Shown: one piece after another, positions 1-4,792 of the stretch
Numbering within the stretch: position 1 is the stretch's first letter
Layout of the letters: every line of letters begins with the position of its first letter
From: an uncultured Gemmatimonadales bacterium
Lineage (GTDB): Bacteria > Gemmatimonadota > Gemmatimonadetes > Longimicrobiales > Gaopeijiaceae
NCBI GenBank assembly: GCA_937983085.1
Contig: CALJKZ010000183.1
Span: forward strand, 1 to 5,792
Direction: 5' to 3'
Length of the DNA stretch: 5,792 nucleotides
Made by a program: the position numbers and the translations under genes
The notes under the pieces: model-generated
Database searches by the model: none
What the model saw: the letters and a program-made list of their open reading frames with translations, nothing else
Told to the model about the DNA's origin: nothing

Positions 1-35
1 CGGGATCGCACCGATGCCCGCGCGGGACCCCCGGG

Positions 36-323
36 TCAGAGGGGCTCGACGTTGACGGTGACCACCTGGCCCTCTTCGATGCCCAGTCGGCGTCGTACTG
101 GCGCGGTGAGGGCAACGAAGAGCGGGCCGTCCTTGATGGGCATGACCGTAGCGGTCCACGCATGGTCGCCTATTCGAGCCCTCACCTTGAGGAGTGCCGG
201 CCAGGTCTCCGTGACCAGCGGTCGGAAGGACTCGCTGTCCTCCTCGTCGAACGGTACGTAGTACCATCCGTTGTCACCTTCGAAACGCAGGACGGGAGAC
301 GTAATGGAGAACGGCGCAAACAT
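36..323 (-). CDS. DUF1905 family small protein
   Basis: A 95-residue protein with no signal peptide or membrane segment, so probably cytoplasmic. The whole length resembles the DUF1905 fold: an N-terminal FxITSPVLRF strand, then GDNGWYYVPF (about residues 16-25), a central RARIGDHAWTATVMP segment (48-62), LFVALTAPVRRRLGIEEGQ (68-86), and a closing VTVNVEP strand. DUF1905 proteins are small beta-rich domains of unknown biochemical role, often alone or fused to YdeI-like domains. The ATG at 323-321 is supported by GGAGG (minus strand, 334-330) six bases upstream. The gene is divergent from the beta-propeller gene, and their 5' ends probably overlap by about 20 bp, which leaves no normal intergenic promoter. 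Gene reality is well supported; the family call rests on remembered motif pattern. Confidence 0.8.
   Translation of the reverse strand: MFAPFSITSPVLRFEGDNGWYYVPFDEEDSESFRPLVTETWPALLKVRARIGDHAWTATVMPIKDGPLFVALTAPVRRRLGIEEGQVVTVNVEPL
294..298 (+). promoter_or_regulatory. Ribosome binding site choosing the 304 start
   Basis: GGGAG lies five bases before the ATG at 304. It is the best Shine-Dalgarno-like match among the candidate starts of the beta-propeller gene (TTG 271, ATG 304, ATG 322, ATG 346), so I chose 304. The ATG at 346 has only GC-rich sequence upstream, and the one at 322 has GGAG about 12 bases away. Confidence 0.5.
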
Positions 324-1728
324 GACAAGCCTCCGGCGGGGCGGAATGCGACGATGGTCGAACGTACCCCGAAACGCCCTCCTCGTCGCCGCGGTCCTCG
401 TGGCATCCGGAGCGGCACCTGTGGCGTCGATGGCCCAGGAGACGTTCGTACTCGTGGCCGGGCGGCGACTGCCCTACCTGTACTCCATCTCCTTGGATCG
501 GGCCTTGGAAGCCAGGAACGATGGGACGTCCAATGCCATTATCGCACGTCATAAGGTGGCCCTGGACGGTCTGAATGGGAGGCCCTTGGGGGACCCGGCA
601 AACCTCGTCGTCAGCGCAGACGGAGCAACGGTCTACGTGGTGAATCACCACGGAGCGATCGACAACGAAGCGTTCCGACAACACGGGGGTCGGGGCGCCA
701 TCACGGTCCTCGACGCCGAGGCGGCCCTGGACCCGGCAAACGACCGCACTGACGTGGCCTTGGAGCGCGTCATGGACTCGGGCGGTTTCGGCTCGCTGGG
801 CGTGGCGATCCTGGACGACCTCCTTGTCGTCTCCAACGCCGAAAACTGGCTCACCGAGGACGGCGGGAACCGCGTGACCTTCGTGGACCGGCGGACCGGG
901 AGTCTCCGGGGGACCGTGGAATTGGCCTTGGGCTCTCCAGGCCACGCCTGCCCCGACTACCCGGTGCCGTACGAGGCGCCGCACGGGCCACCCCGCGGTA
1001 TCGCCGTCCTTTCTCCGGATCCGAGCTGGGGCTGCTTTCCCGACAACAACGGCCTGGCCATCGGGACGGCGGCCGATGGGACGCGCTATGCCTTCACAGC
1101 CAATGGGGGCACCAATGACGTTTCGGTCATCGACCTTGAGATGGCGTTGCGGGGCGACGTGGGCGCGGAGCTCCATCGAATCCCGGTCCAGCGCGGCCCG
1201 TGGGGGATGACATCCACGCCCGACCGTCGGCATGTCATCGTGTCCAACGGCGGCAGTCAGCTGGACGGCACCGCGGGAAACAGCCTCTCCATCCTCGACG
1301 TCGATCGAGCGCGGATCGGGGCGGAGGATGCCGAAGTGGCCCGAGTGCTCGTCGGCACCGACGATCCGTCGCAGGAAACCCACCCTCTCATGGCAGCGGT
1401 CACGCCGGATGGTCAGCACGTGGTCGTGGCGAACATTCGCGCCGACAACGTCTCCATTGTAAGCCTCGAGCAAGCCCTCGAGGGGGACGCCGCTCCGGAG
1501 ATCGCCCGCATCCCTCTTCTCCGCGCCGACGGTCGACCCGCCCGCCCGAAGGGCGTGGCAATCACACCTGATGGTCGGTACGCCCTTGTCAGCGGAGGGC
1601 CAGGCGTCCGACCGTACAGCCAGGAGGTGGGCTACCTGTACGTCATCGACCTCGAGATGCGCCGGGTCGTGGCGACCGTCACCGGAGTCGGCAACGATCC
1701 GTACGGCGTGGCGGTGGTGGTGCGGTAG
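304..1728 (+). CDS. Exported YVTN/lactonase-like beta-propeller protein
   Basis: About 474 residues from the ATG at 304. An arginine-bearing N-terminus is followed by a hydrophobic stretch (ALLVAAVLVASGAAPVA) and a likely signal-peptidase I site near SMA-Q, so the mature protein should be periplasmic or extracellular. The rest is a repeated propeller pattern: a P-x-G-x-x-x-T/S-PDG strand, a V-V-x-N strand, then a VSxIDLExAL strand. Clear units lie near residues 99-117 (ANLVVSADGATVYVVNHHG), 250-281 (TANGGTNDVSVIDLEMAL), 300-345 (STPDRRHVIVSNGG), 361-395 (AVTPDGQHVVVAN, VSIVSLEQAL) and 414-460 (AITPDGRYALVSGG, LYVIDLEMRRVVATV). This is typical of YncE/lactonase/cytochrome-d1-like seven-bladed propellers. 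The only two cysteines I see (Cys216, Cys244) sit in an inserted loop and could form a disulfide. No catalytic residues or partner domain can be named, so substrate and role are unknown. It is convergent with the next gene. Confidence 0.85.
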   Translation: MENGANMTSLRRGGMRRWSNVPRNALLVAAVLVASGAAPVASMAQETFVLVAGRRLPYLYSISLDRALEARNDGTSNAIIARHKVALDGLNGRPLGDPANLVVSADGATVYVVNHHGAIDNEAFRQHGGRGAITVLDAEAALDPANDRTDVALERVMDSGGFGSLGVAILDDLLVVSNAENWLTEDGGNRVTFVDRRTGSLRGTVELALGSPGHACPDYPVPYEAPHGPPRGIAVLSPDPSWGCFPDNNGLAIGTAADGTRYAFTANGGTNDVSVIDLEMALRGDVGAELHRIPVQRGPWGMTSTPDRRHVIVSNGGSQLDGTAGNSLSILDVDRARIGAEDAEVARVLVGTDDPSQETHPLMAAVTPDGQHVVVANIRADNVSIVSLEQALEGDAAPEIARIPLLRADGRPARPKGVAITPDGRYALVSGGPGVRPYSQEVGYLYVIDLEMRRVVATVTGVGNDPYGVAVVVR

Positions 1729-1734
1729 TCCTTA

Positions 1735-1751
1735 CGGCCGGGCTTCGGCCG
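1735..1751. terminator. Possible hairpin between convergent genes
   Basis: A perfect 6-bp stem CGGCCG (1735-1740) / CGGCCG (1746-1751) around a 5-nt loop GGCTT lies seven bases after the stop of the beta-propeller gene, in the 78-bp gap before the convergent barrel gene's end. The position suits a shared bidirectional terminator. There is no T-tract on either strand, so an intrinsic terminator is only weakly supported. Confidence 0.3.
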
Positions 1752-1806
1752 AACGGAAGGGTGGGCGGCGGGAGCGGCCGACCGCCCCCGCCGCAACGTA
1801 GGTCGG

Positions 1807-2634
1807 TCAAAAGACCAACGTGGCGCCGATGACGGCATCGACGCTGTCGAAGTTCTCGTCGAGCGGCACCTTCACGAAAAAGCCGGGGCCGCCATCGACG
1901 CCCTCGATACCGAGGAAAAGCTCGTGAATGGTGCGCTCACCGAAGTCCAGGTCGCCCTCACTCAACACCGCGATCCCGTTGACGTCGGCTCGCAACCGGA
2001 CGCTTTCGAGGGCGTGCGAGATGCCGAAGCCGTAGCGAGCGAAGAACTCGTTTTCCCCTCCGTCCTCCGTGGGCATCAGAAACGACCCGGTAAGCTCATA
2101 GTTCAAGCGCGTCGCGTCGCCGTCCCCGATGGCGCTGGACGGGGTGATCCCAGCATTCAGGGACAACAGATCCGGGGCGAACCGTTCGAGCCAGATCGGG
2201 TCGGACAAGATGGCGGTCGCCGTTGATCCGCCGAAGCCGAAGCCGCCCTCTTCACCGATCGTCTTGGCGAGAGGGAGAATCACCGAAACGAAGCCACTGG
2301 ACGCTCCGTCGTCGTCGATGAAGGTGATCCCGAGCTCCGGGTTCGCGAGCGTAGCGTCCGACTCGGAGCCCACTCCCGCGAGGGAGACTCCCCAATCGGC
2401 CACGAAGGCCGTCGATTCGCCGATCGGGGTGACGAGACGGCCACGGATCACAGACGTGTACCACGAAAAACCATCTCCGAAGCCACCGGTGTCGATGAAG
2501 GCCTTCGTGACCTGAAGGGCCACCACTGGATCATCGGACGGCTGGACGCGGCGCAGCTGCGCTTCTGACTCGGCAGGCGGGTGAAGCGCGAAGAACGCTG
2601 CCGCTAGCAATACTACGTTGGGAAAGGATCTCAC
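1807..2634 (-). CDS. Outer-membrane beta-barrel-like exported protein
   Basis: 275 residues from a GTG start. The first 25 residues are a clear signal peptide: VRSFPN, the hydrophobic run VVLLAAAFFAL, then a cut near SEA-Q. The mature part has alternating polar/hydrophobic strands and no long hydrophobic helix (for example FSWYTSVIRGRLV, STAFVADWGVSLAGVG, SSGFVSVILPLAK, ENEFFARYGFGISHA, SVRLRADVNGIAVL, GPGFFVKVPL). It ends in IGATLVF with a terminal Phe, as in outer-membrane barrels recognised by BAM. Glycine- and acid-rich turns fit a 10-12 strand barrel. I cannot assign a transport substrate or named family. The start is GTG because GGAGG (2645-2641) sits six bases upstream and the signal peptide begins exactly there. 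The longer open frame to 2823 encodes an arginine-rich, non-conserved-looking extension with no hydrophobic start. It is convergent with the beta-propeller gene. Confidence 0.75.
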   Translation of the reverse strand: MRSFPNVVLLAAAFFALHPPAESEAQLRRVQPSDDPVVALQVTKAFIDTGGFGDGFSWYTSVIRGRLVTPIGESTAFVADWGVSLAGVGSESDATLANPELGITFIDDDGASSGFVSVILPLAKTIGEEGGFGFGGSTATAILSDPIWLERFAPDLLSLNAGITPSSAIGDGDATRLNYELTGSFLMPTEDGGENEFFARYGFGISHALESVRLRADVNGIAVLSEGDLDFGERTIHELFLGIEGVDGGPGFFVKVPLDENFDSVDAVIGATLVF

Positions 2635-2640
2635 TGTGCA

Positions 2641-2645
2641 CCTCC
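2641..2645 (-). promoter_or_regulatory. Ribosome binding site for the GTG start
   Basis: GGAGG on the minus strand is followed by TGCACA and then GTG at 2634-2632. It decides the start of the barrel-like gene against the upstream ATG at 2823, which would put 63 unlikely residues before the signal peptide. Confidence 0.75.
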
Positions 2646-2659
2646 GTTGGAGCCCGACG

Positions 2660-2683
2660 GGGTAGTCCGCGAACGCGGACCCC
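2660..2683 (-). promoter_or_regulatory. GC hairpin in the barrel gene leader
   Basis: GTCCGCG (2665-2671) pairs with CGCGGAC (2674-2680). GGG (2660-2662) pairs with CCC (2681-2683) past a two-base bulge (TA, 2663-2664). In the minus-strand transcript this is a tight hairpin ending about 15 nt before the GGAGG of the barrel-like gene. It could affect mRNA stability or translation. It has no T-tract, so it is not an intrinsic terminator. Confidence 0.4.
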
Positions 2684-2731
2684 GCCCAGCGTGGGTGCCG
2701 AGAAGGTCGCAATCGTCGATGCGACGCCGAA

Positions 2732-2763
2732 TACGCAGACGTACGTAGTCCGTACGCAGACGT
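2732..2763. promoter_or_regulatory. Phased direct repeats with nested palindrome, operator-like
   Basis: TACGCAGACGT occurs at 2732-2742 and again at 2753-2763, exactly 21 bp apart (two helical turns). Between and across them lies CGTACG (2740-2745), TAGTC, CGTACG (2751-2756), a perfect 6-bp inverted repeat. A related inverted word, ACGTTGCGTA, follows at 2760-2769. The cluster is about 100-130 bp upstream of the GTG start of the barrel-like gene, within its promoter-side region. Same-face spacing is typical of a dimeric DNA-binding protein site. No regulator gene is nearby, and I could not place convincing -35/-10 boxes. Confidence 0.35.
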
Positions 2764-2860
2764 TGCGTAACGGTAAGGACACCGCTCAGCGCGTGAGTCG
2801 CGACCCGGCGGCCCTGTATCCACGTGTCACCACCCATGGACCAAGGACCTTACCAGCCGA

Positions 2861-2986
2861 GGCGGCGGGAGTGAGCTGCGGTTGGCGCTCCGCGCCAATG
2901 CTCGCTCGGCTCCTCGGTGCACCGTCCCTGCCCTTCGAGTTCCTCTTCTGCTCGTCGGCTCAAAGCGGCTTTGGCGCCCCCCCCCC
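2861..2986. repeat. Tandem repeat unit 1 with hairpin
   Basis: First of two adjacent direct repeats. The conserved blocks shared with unit 2 are 2861-2882 (starting GGCGGCGGGAGTGAGCTGCG), 2901-2939 (39 nt, containing the palindrome CGGTGCACCG at 2915-2924) and 2947-2964. Between the first two blocks, TTGGCGC (2882-2888) and GCGCCAA (2892-2898) form a 7-bp stem with loop TCC. The unit ends in a run of ten C (2977-2986). Read on the minus strand, the block at 2861-2872 is ACTCCCGCCGCC, identical to the 3' T-stem/acceptor part of the neighbouring tmRNA. No coding signal is evident in any frame. Confidence 0.85.
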
Positions 2987-3093
2987 GGCGGCGGGAGTGA
3001 GCTGCGGTGTGCTTCGCACATCCTCGCTCGGCTCCTCGGTGCACCGTCCCTGCCCTTCGAGCACCGCCTCTGCTCGTCGGCTCAAACCCGCGT
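2987..3093. repeat. Tandem repeat unit 2, T-arm-like ends
   Basis: Second copy, starting 126 bp after the first. It shares 2987-3008, 3023-3061 and 3069-3086 with unit 1 at apparent identity. The hairpin slot is filled by different bases that still pair: TGTGC (3008-3012), loop TTC, GCACA (3016-3020), plus a G-U closing pair (3007/3021). The outer ends are GGCGGCGGGAGT (2987-2998) and AACCCGCGT (3085-3093). In the tmRNA gene these same two words are separated only by CG (3197-3219). The unit therefore looks like a T-arm whose loop is split by about 86 nt (2999-3084). Confidence 0.85.
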
Positions 3094-3124
3094 GGGGTCC
3101 TCGCCTACGGCGAGTCCCCGCGGG
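3087..3124. repeat. Long imperfect hairpin
   Basis: CCCGC (3087-3091) pairs with GCGGG (3120-3124), GGGG (3094-3097) with CCCC (3116-3119), and CTCGCC (3100-3105) with GGCGAG (3109-3114). Small bulges separate the stems and the loop is TAC. The total is about 15 bp of pairing. Its outer arms are at the same time halves of T-arm-like sequences on either side (the end of repeat unit 2, and the start of the inverted tmRNA 3'-end copy). Confidence 0.7.
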
Positions 3125-3149
3125 TTCGCCTCCCGCCGCCTCCACTCGG
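3119..3149 (+). pseudogene. Inverted remnant copy of the tmRNA 3' end
   Basis: On the plus strand these 31 bases match the minus-strand tmRNA 3' end (3188-3218) with one mismatch. The copy keeps the 5-bp T-stem (GCGGG 3120-3124 / CCCGC 3132-3136), a 7-nt T-loop (3125-3131), and the acceptor strand CGCCTCCA followed by CTCGG. The one difference is in the T-loop: TTCGACT in the tmRNA is TTCGCCT here, so the position equivalent to the conserved A58 is C. There is no acceptor 5' half, D-arm analogue or tag region beside it, so it is a fragment and not a second tmRNA. Confidence 0.75.
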
Positions 3150-3150
3150 G

Positions 3151-3189
3151 AAAAACAAAAAGGCCCTACCGGGCTGTGCCGGTAGGGCC
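3151..3189 (-). terminator. Intrinsic terminator of ssrA
   Basis: A perfect 11-bp stem, GGCCCTACCGG (3162-3172) / CCGGTAGGGCC (3179-3189), has a 6-nt loop. On the minus strand it is followed by TTTTTGTTTTT (3161-3151). It begins four bases after the mature tmRNA 3' end (3193), which is the normal place for an ssrA terminator. The T-tract is also the main interruption in a larger palindrome formed with the inverted tmRNA 3'-end copy. Confidence 0.93.
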
Positions 3190-3192
3190 GAG

Positions 3193-3551
3193 TGGAGGCG
3201 GCGGGAGTCGAACCCGCGTCCGCGATTGCTTCCAGAAGAGCTTCTACGTGCGTAGATCGCTGAGAATCTCACCGCGGGTGGTCAGCGAACAACCGGTCCC
3301 TCGGCCAGTCACCGTTAAGATCTCGTCCTCCGGCCCGGTGACATGACCGGAGGACCAGCCCGAATCGTCGACGTCCGCAAGGATCGCCTCGGGCGGGCAA
3401 TCCAAGGGACGGACCTACTTAAGGACGAACCTTAAGCGGCCAGTGCCAGATCAGTGTTGGCAGTTGAAAATTTTCCCGAGGATTTACGAGGATCGAGAAC
3501 CTCGGCACGCTGCTCCACTTTCACCAAACACGTCGAAACCGTGACGCCCCC
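3193..3551 (-). ncRNA. ssrA: tmRNA (transfer-messenger RNA)
   Basis: tmRNA with SmpB rescues stalled ribosomes and tags the nascent protein for degradation. The 5' end GGGGGCG (3551-3545) pairs with the 3' CGCCTCC through seven pairs including one G-U. It is followed by the family's tRNA-like 5' segment TCACGGTTTCGACGTG. The 3' end has a T-arm (GCGGG-TTCGACT-CCCGC, 3217-3201) and discriminator A at 3193. CCA is not encoded (CTC follows), so it must be added by CCA-adding enzyme. A PK1-like stem, CCTCGG (3500-3505) / CCGAGG (3476-3481), precedes the resume codon. The tag frame (3461-3432) encodes ANTDLALAA and stop. The stop lies in a 7-bp hairpin (CTTAAGG/CCTTAAG, 3418-3436), as in helix 5. 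The 359-nt length is normal for a one-piece tmRNA. It lies downstream of dusB on the same strand, 114 bp away. Confidence 0.96.
3432..3461 (-). other. tmRNA tag reading frame ANTDLALAA-stop
   Basis: Codons GCC AAC ACT GAT CTG GCA CTG GCC GCT TAA. The resume codon is taken as GCC because tags normally begin with Ala and because A sits at position -4 (CAACT before GCC). The C-terminal LALAA matches the ClpXP-type degron of bacterial tags (LAA end). There is no rare stop or truncation. Confidence 0.9.
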
Positions 3552-3665
3552 GATGAGGTGCACCCGGCCGAGAACGCCCGTGGTGCGTGGAGATGTATGT
3601 CAAACATCGTGGTGAAAGATAACACGAGCGGGGCCCCATCGTTCCGAAAAATGGACGCCCGGCCG

Positions 3666-4661
3666 TCACAGGGCGGCGGCGAGATGCTCCGCGCGATAAG
3701 CCTCCAGGAGCTCCTCGACGTCTTCCAGCGACGTGGACTGGAAGAGCTCGGTCCGGAGGCGCCGCCCGTCCGGAAGTCCCTTGGTATACCAGCCCAGATG
3801 CTTCCGGAAGTCGATAATGGCCCGGTCCGAGTCCACCTCGAACGCGATGGCGTTCCGGGCGTGCTCGAGGCAGATGTCGAAGCGCTCGTCCACGTCGGGA
3901 TCGGGCGGCATGGGCTGACCATCCAGGGCCGCCCGTGCCTGTTTGAAGATCCACGGATCGCCGTGGGATCCTCTGGCGATCATGATACCGTCACACCCGG
4001 TTTCGTCGCGCATCCGGCGAGCGTCTTCCCCGGTCTTGATGTCGCCGTTGCCGATGACCGGGATCTCCACGGCCTCCTTGAGAGCCCGGATCTCGTCCCA
4101 TCGCGCGTAGCCGGAGTACATGTCGGCACGGGTCCGGGGGTGAAGGCAGATGGCCTTGGCCCCGGCCTGCTCGCAGCGCAGCCCGATCCGCACGGGGTCC
4201 CGGTCGGACTCGTTGAATCCGCTGCGGATCTTCACGGTCGTCGGGAGGTCCGTGGCATCGTCCACCGCCCGGATCAGCGTGTCCACGAGATCGAGGTCCC
4301 GCAGGCAGCCGGAGCCACCGTTGCGCTTGACCACCTTCTTGACCGGACACCCGAAGTTGATGTCGATGAAGTCGGGGCCGTACACCTCCGCTACGAAGGC
4401 GACTGCCTCCCCCATCATGCCTGGGTCCGCCCCGAAGATCTGGATCCCGATGGGCCGTTCGGCCTCGTCGAAACGCAGATAGCCCCGCGACCGCTTGCTG
4501 TTCATGACGATCCCGGCGGCGCTGATGAACTCGCTCACGAGAATGTCGGCGCCGAATCGTCGGCACAGGCGACGGAACGGCGACTCGCTCACCCCTGCCT
4601 GGGGAGCCAGGTACAGCGGCGTGCCGTCGCCGCGGAGCATGTCGAGGAAGTGCGGGGTCAT
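3666..4661 (-). CDS. dusB: tRNA-dihydrouridine synthase, DusB type
   Basis: 331 residues, normal for the family. An FMN/NADPH enzyme that reduces uridine to dihydrouridine in tRNA D-loops; cytoplasmic. Motifs in order: FMN-binding LAPQAGVSESPFRRL (18-32); IGIQIFGADP (71-80); catalytic loop INFGCPVKKVVKRNGGSGCL with Cys105; TVKIRSGF with Lys144; LHPRTRADMYSGYARWDEI with His174; PVIGNGDI (201-208); and ARGSHGDPWIFKQA (229-242). The C-terminal helical tRNA-binding domain has RKHLGWYTKG (286-295), the RKHxxWY-KG signature of DusB. Unlike the common consensus, residue 21 is Gln where LAPMAGV has Met, and the second phosphate-binding loop reads GSHGDPW where GALGNPW is common. The ATG at 4661 has no recognisable Shine-Dalgarno (CTTTCATAGTTTCTTCGCC precedes it). 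The frame stays open upstream, so the start is the least certain part. ssrA follows on the same strand, and ptsN is divergent. Confidence 0.93.
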   Translation of the reverse strand: MTPHFLDMLRGDGTPLYLAPQAGVSESPFRRLCRRFGADILVSEFISAAGIVMNSKRSRGYLRFDEAERPIGIQIFGADPGMMGEAVAFVAEVYGPDFIDINFGCPVKKVVKRNGGSGCLRDLDLVDTLIRAVDDATDLPTTVKIRSGFNESDRDPVRIGLRCEQAGAKAICLHPRTRADMYSGYARWDEIRALKEAVEIPVIGNGDIKTGEDARRMRDETGCDGIMIARGSHGDPWIFKQARAALDGQPMPPDPDVDERFDICLEHARNAIAFEVDSDRAIIDFRKHLGWYTKGLPDGRRLRTELFQSTSLEDVEELLEAYRAEHLAAAL

Positions 4662-4718
4662 GGCGAAGAAACTATGAAAGGGCGTGAATCCGTAGAAGAG
4701 ATCCGGGGTAGGTCTCCC

Positions 4719-4753
4719 GGGGTCGACATCGGTGTACCTTCCTCGTCGACCCC
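4719..4753. promoter_or_regulatory. Inverted repeat between divergent dusB and ptsN
   Basis: GGGGTCGAC (4719-4727) and GTCGACCCC (4745-4753) are perfect 9-bp inverted halves 17 nt apart. They sit in the 131-bp divergent spacer, 39 bp before the ptsN start and 57 bp before the dusB start. The spacing suits an operator or a leader hairpin in the ptsN transcript. It is not followed by a T-tract on either strand. Confidence 0.45.
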
Positions 4754-4792
4754 ACGACTACCAAACACAAAGCCCCACATTGGAGGCATTGC

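Noticed and set aside
271..303. TTG start at 271 giving an 11-residue longer beta-propeller protein
   Set aside because: No Shine-Dalgarno before it, and it runs deeper into the opposing DUF1905 gene. The ATG at 304 has GGGAG at good spacing.
274..1473. 399-residue minus-strand open frame
   Set aside because: Antisense to the clearly propeller-coding frame; the translation is His/Arg/Val-rich without motifs, typical of a GC-rich shadow frame.
2635..2823. 63-residue N-terminal extension of the barrel-like protein to the ATG at 2823
   Set aside because: The extension is Arg/Tyr-rich and would bury the signal peptide. The GTG at 2634 has a textbook GGAGG six bases upstream.
2861..3093. CRISPR array
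   Set aside because: Only two units of ~126 nt with long shared cores and no 20-40 nt spacer/repeat alternation; no cas genes.
2691..3346. Several open frames of 60-164 residues on both strands
   Set aside because: They run through tandem repeats, the terminator and the tmRNA. Their coding potential follows from low stop-codon density at high GC, and repeat-unit differences include lengths that are not multiples of three.
3598..3603. TTGACA on the minus strand upstream of ssrA as a -35 box
   Set aside because: At 17-bp spacing the -10 position reads CGGGCG, and the hexamer lies about 47 bp before the mature 5' end. No credible -10 is seen, so it is not listed as a promoter.
3636..3668. Terminator after dusB (GACG...CGTC followed by CATTTTT on the minus strand)
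   Set aside because: The stem is only 4 bp with an interior mismatch, too weak to call; dusB-ssrA read-through remains possible.
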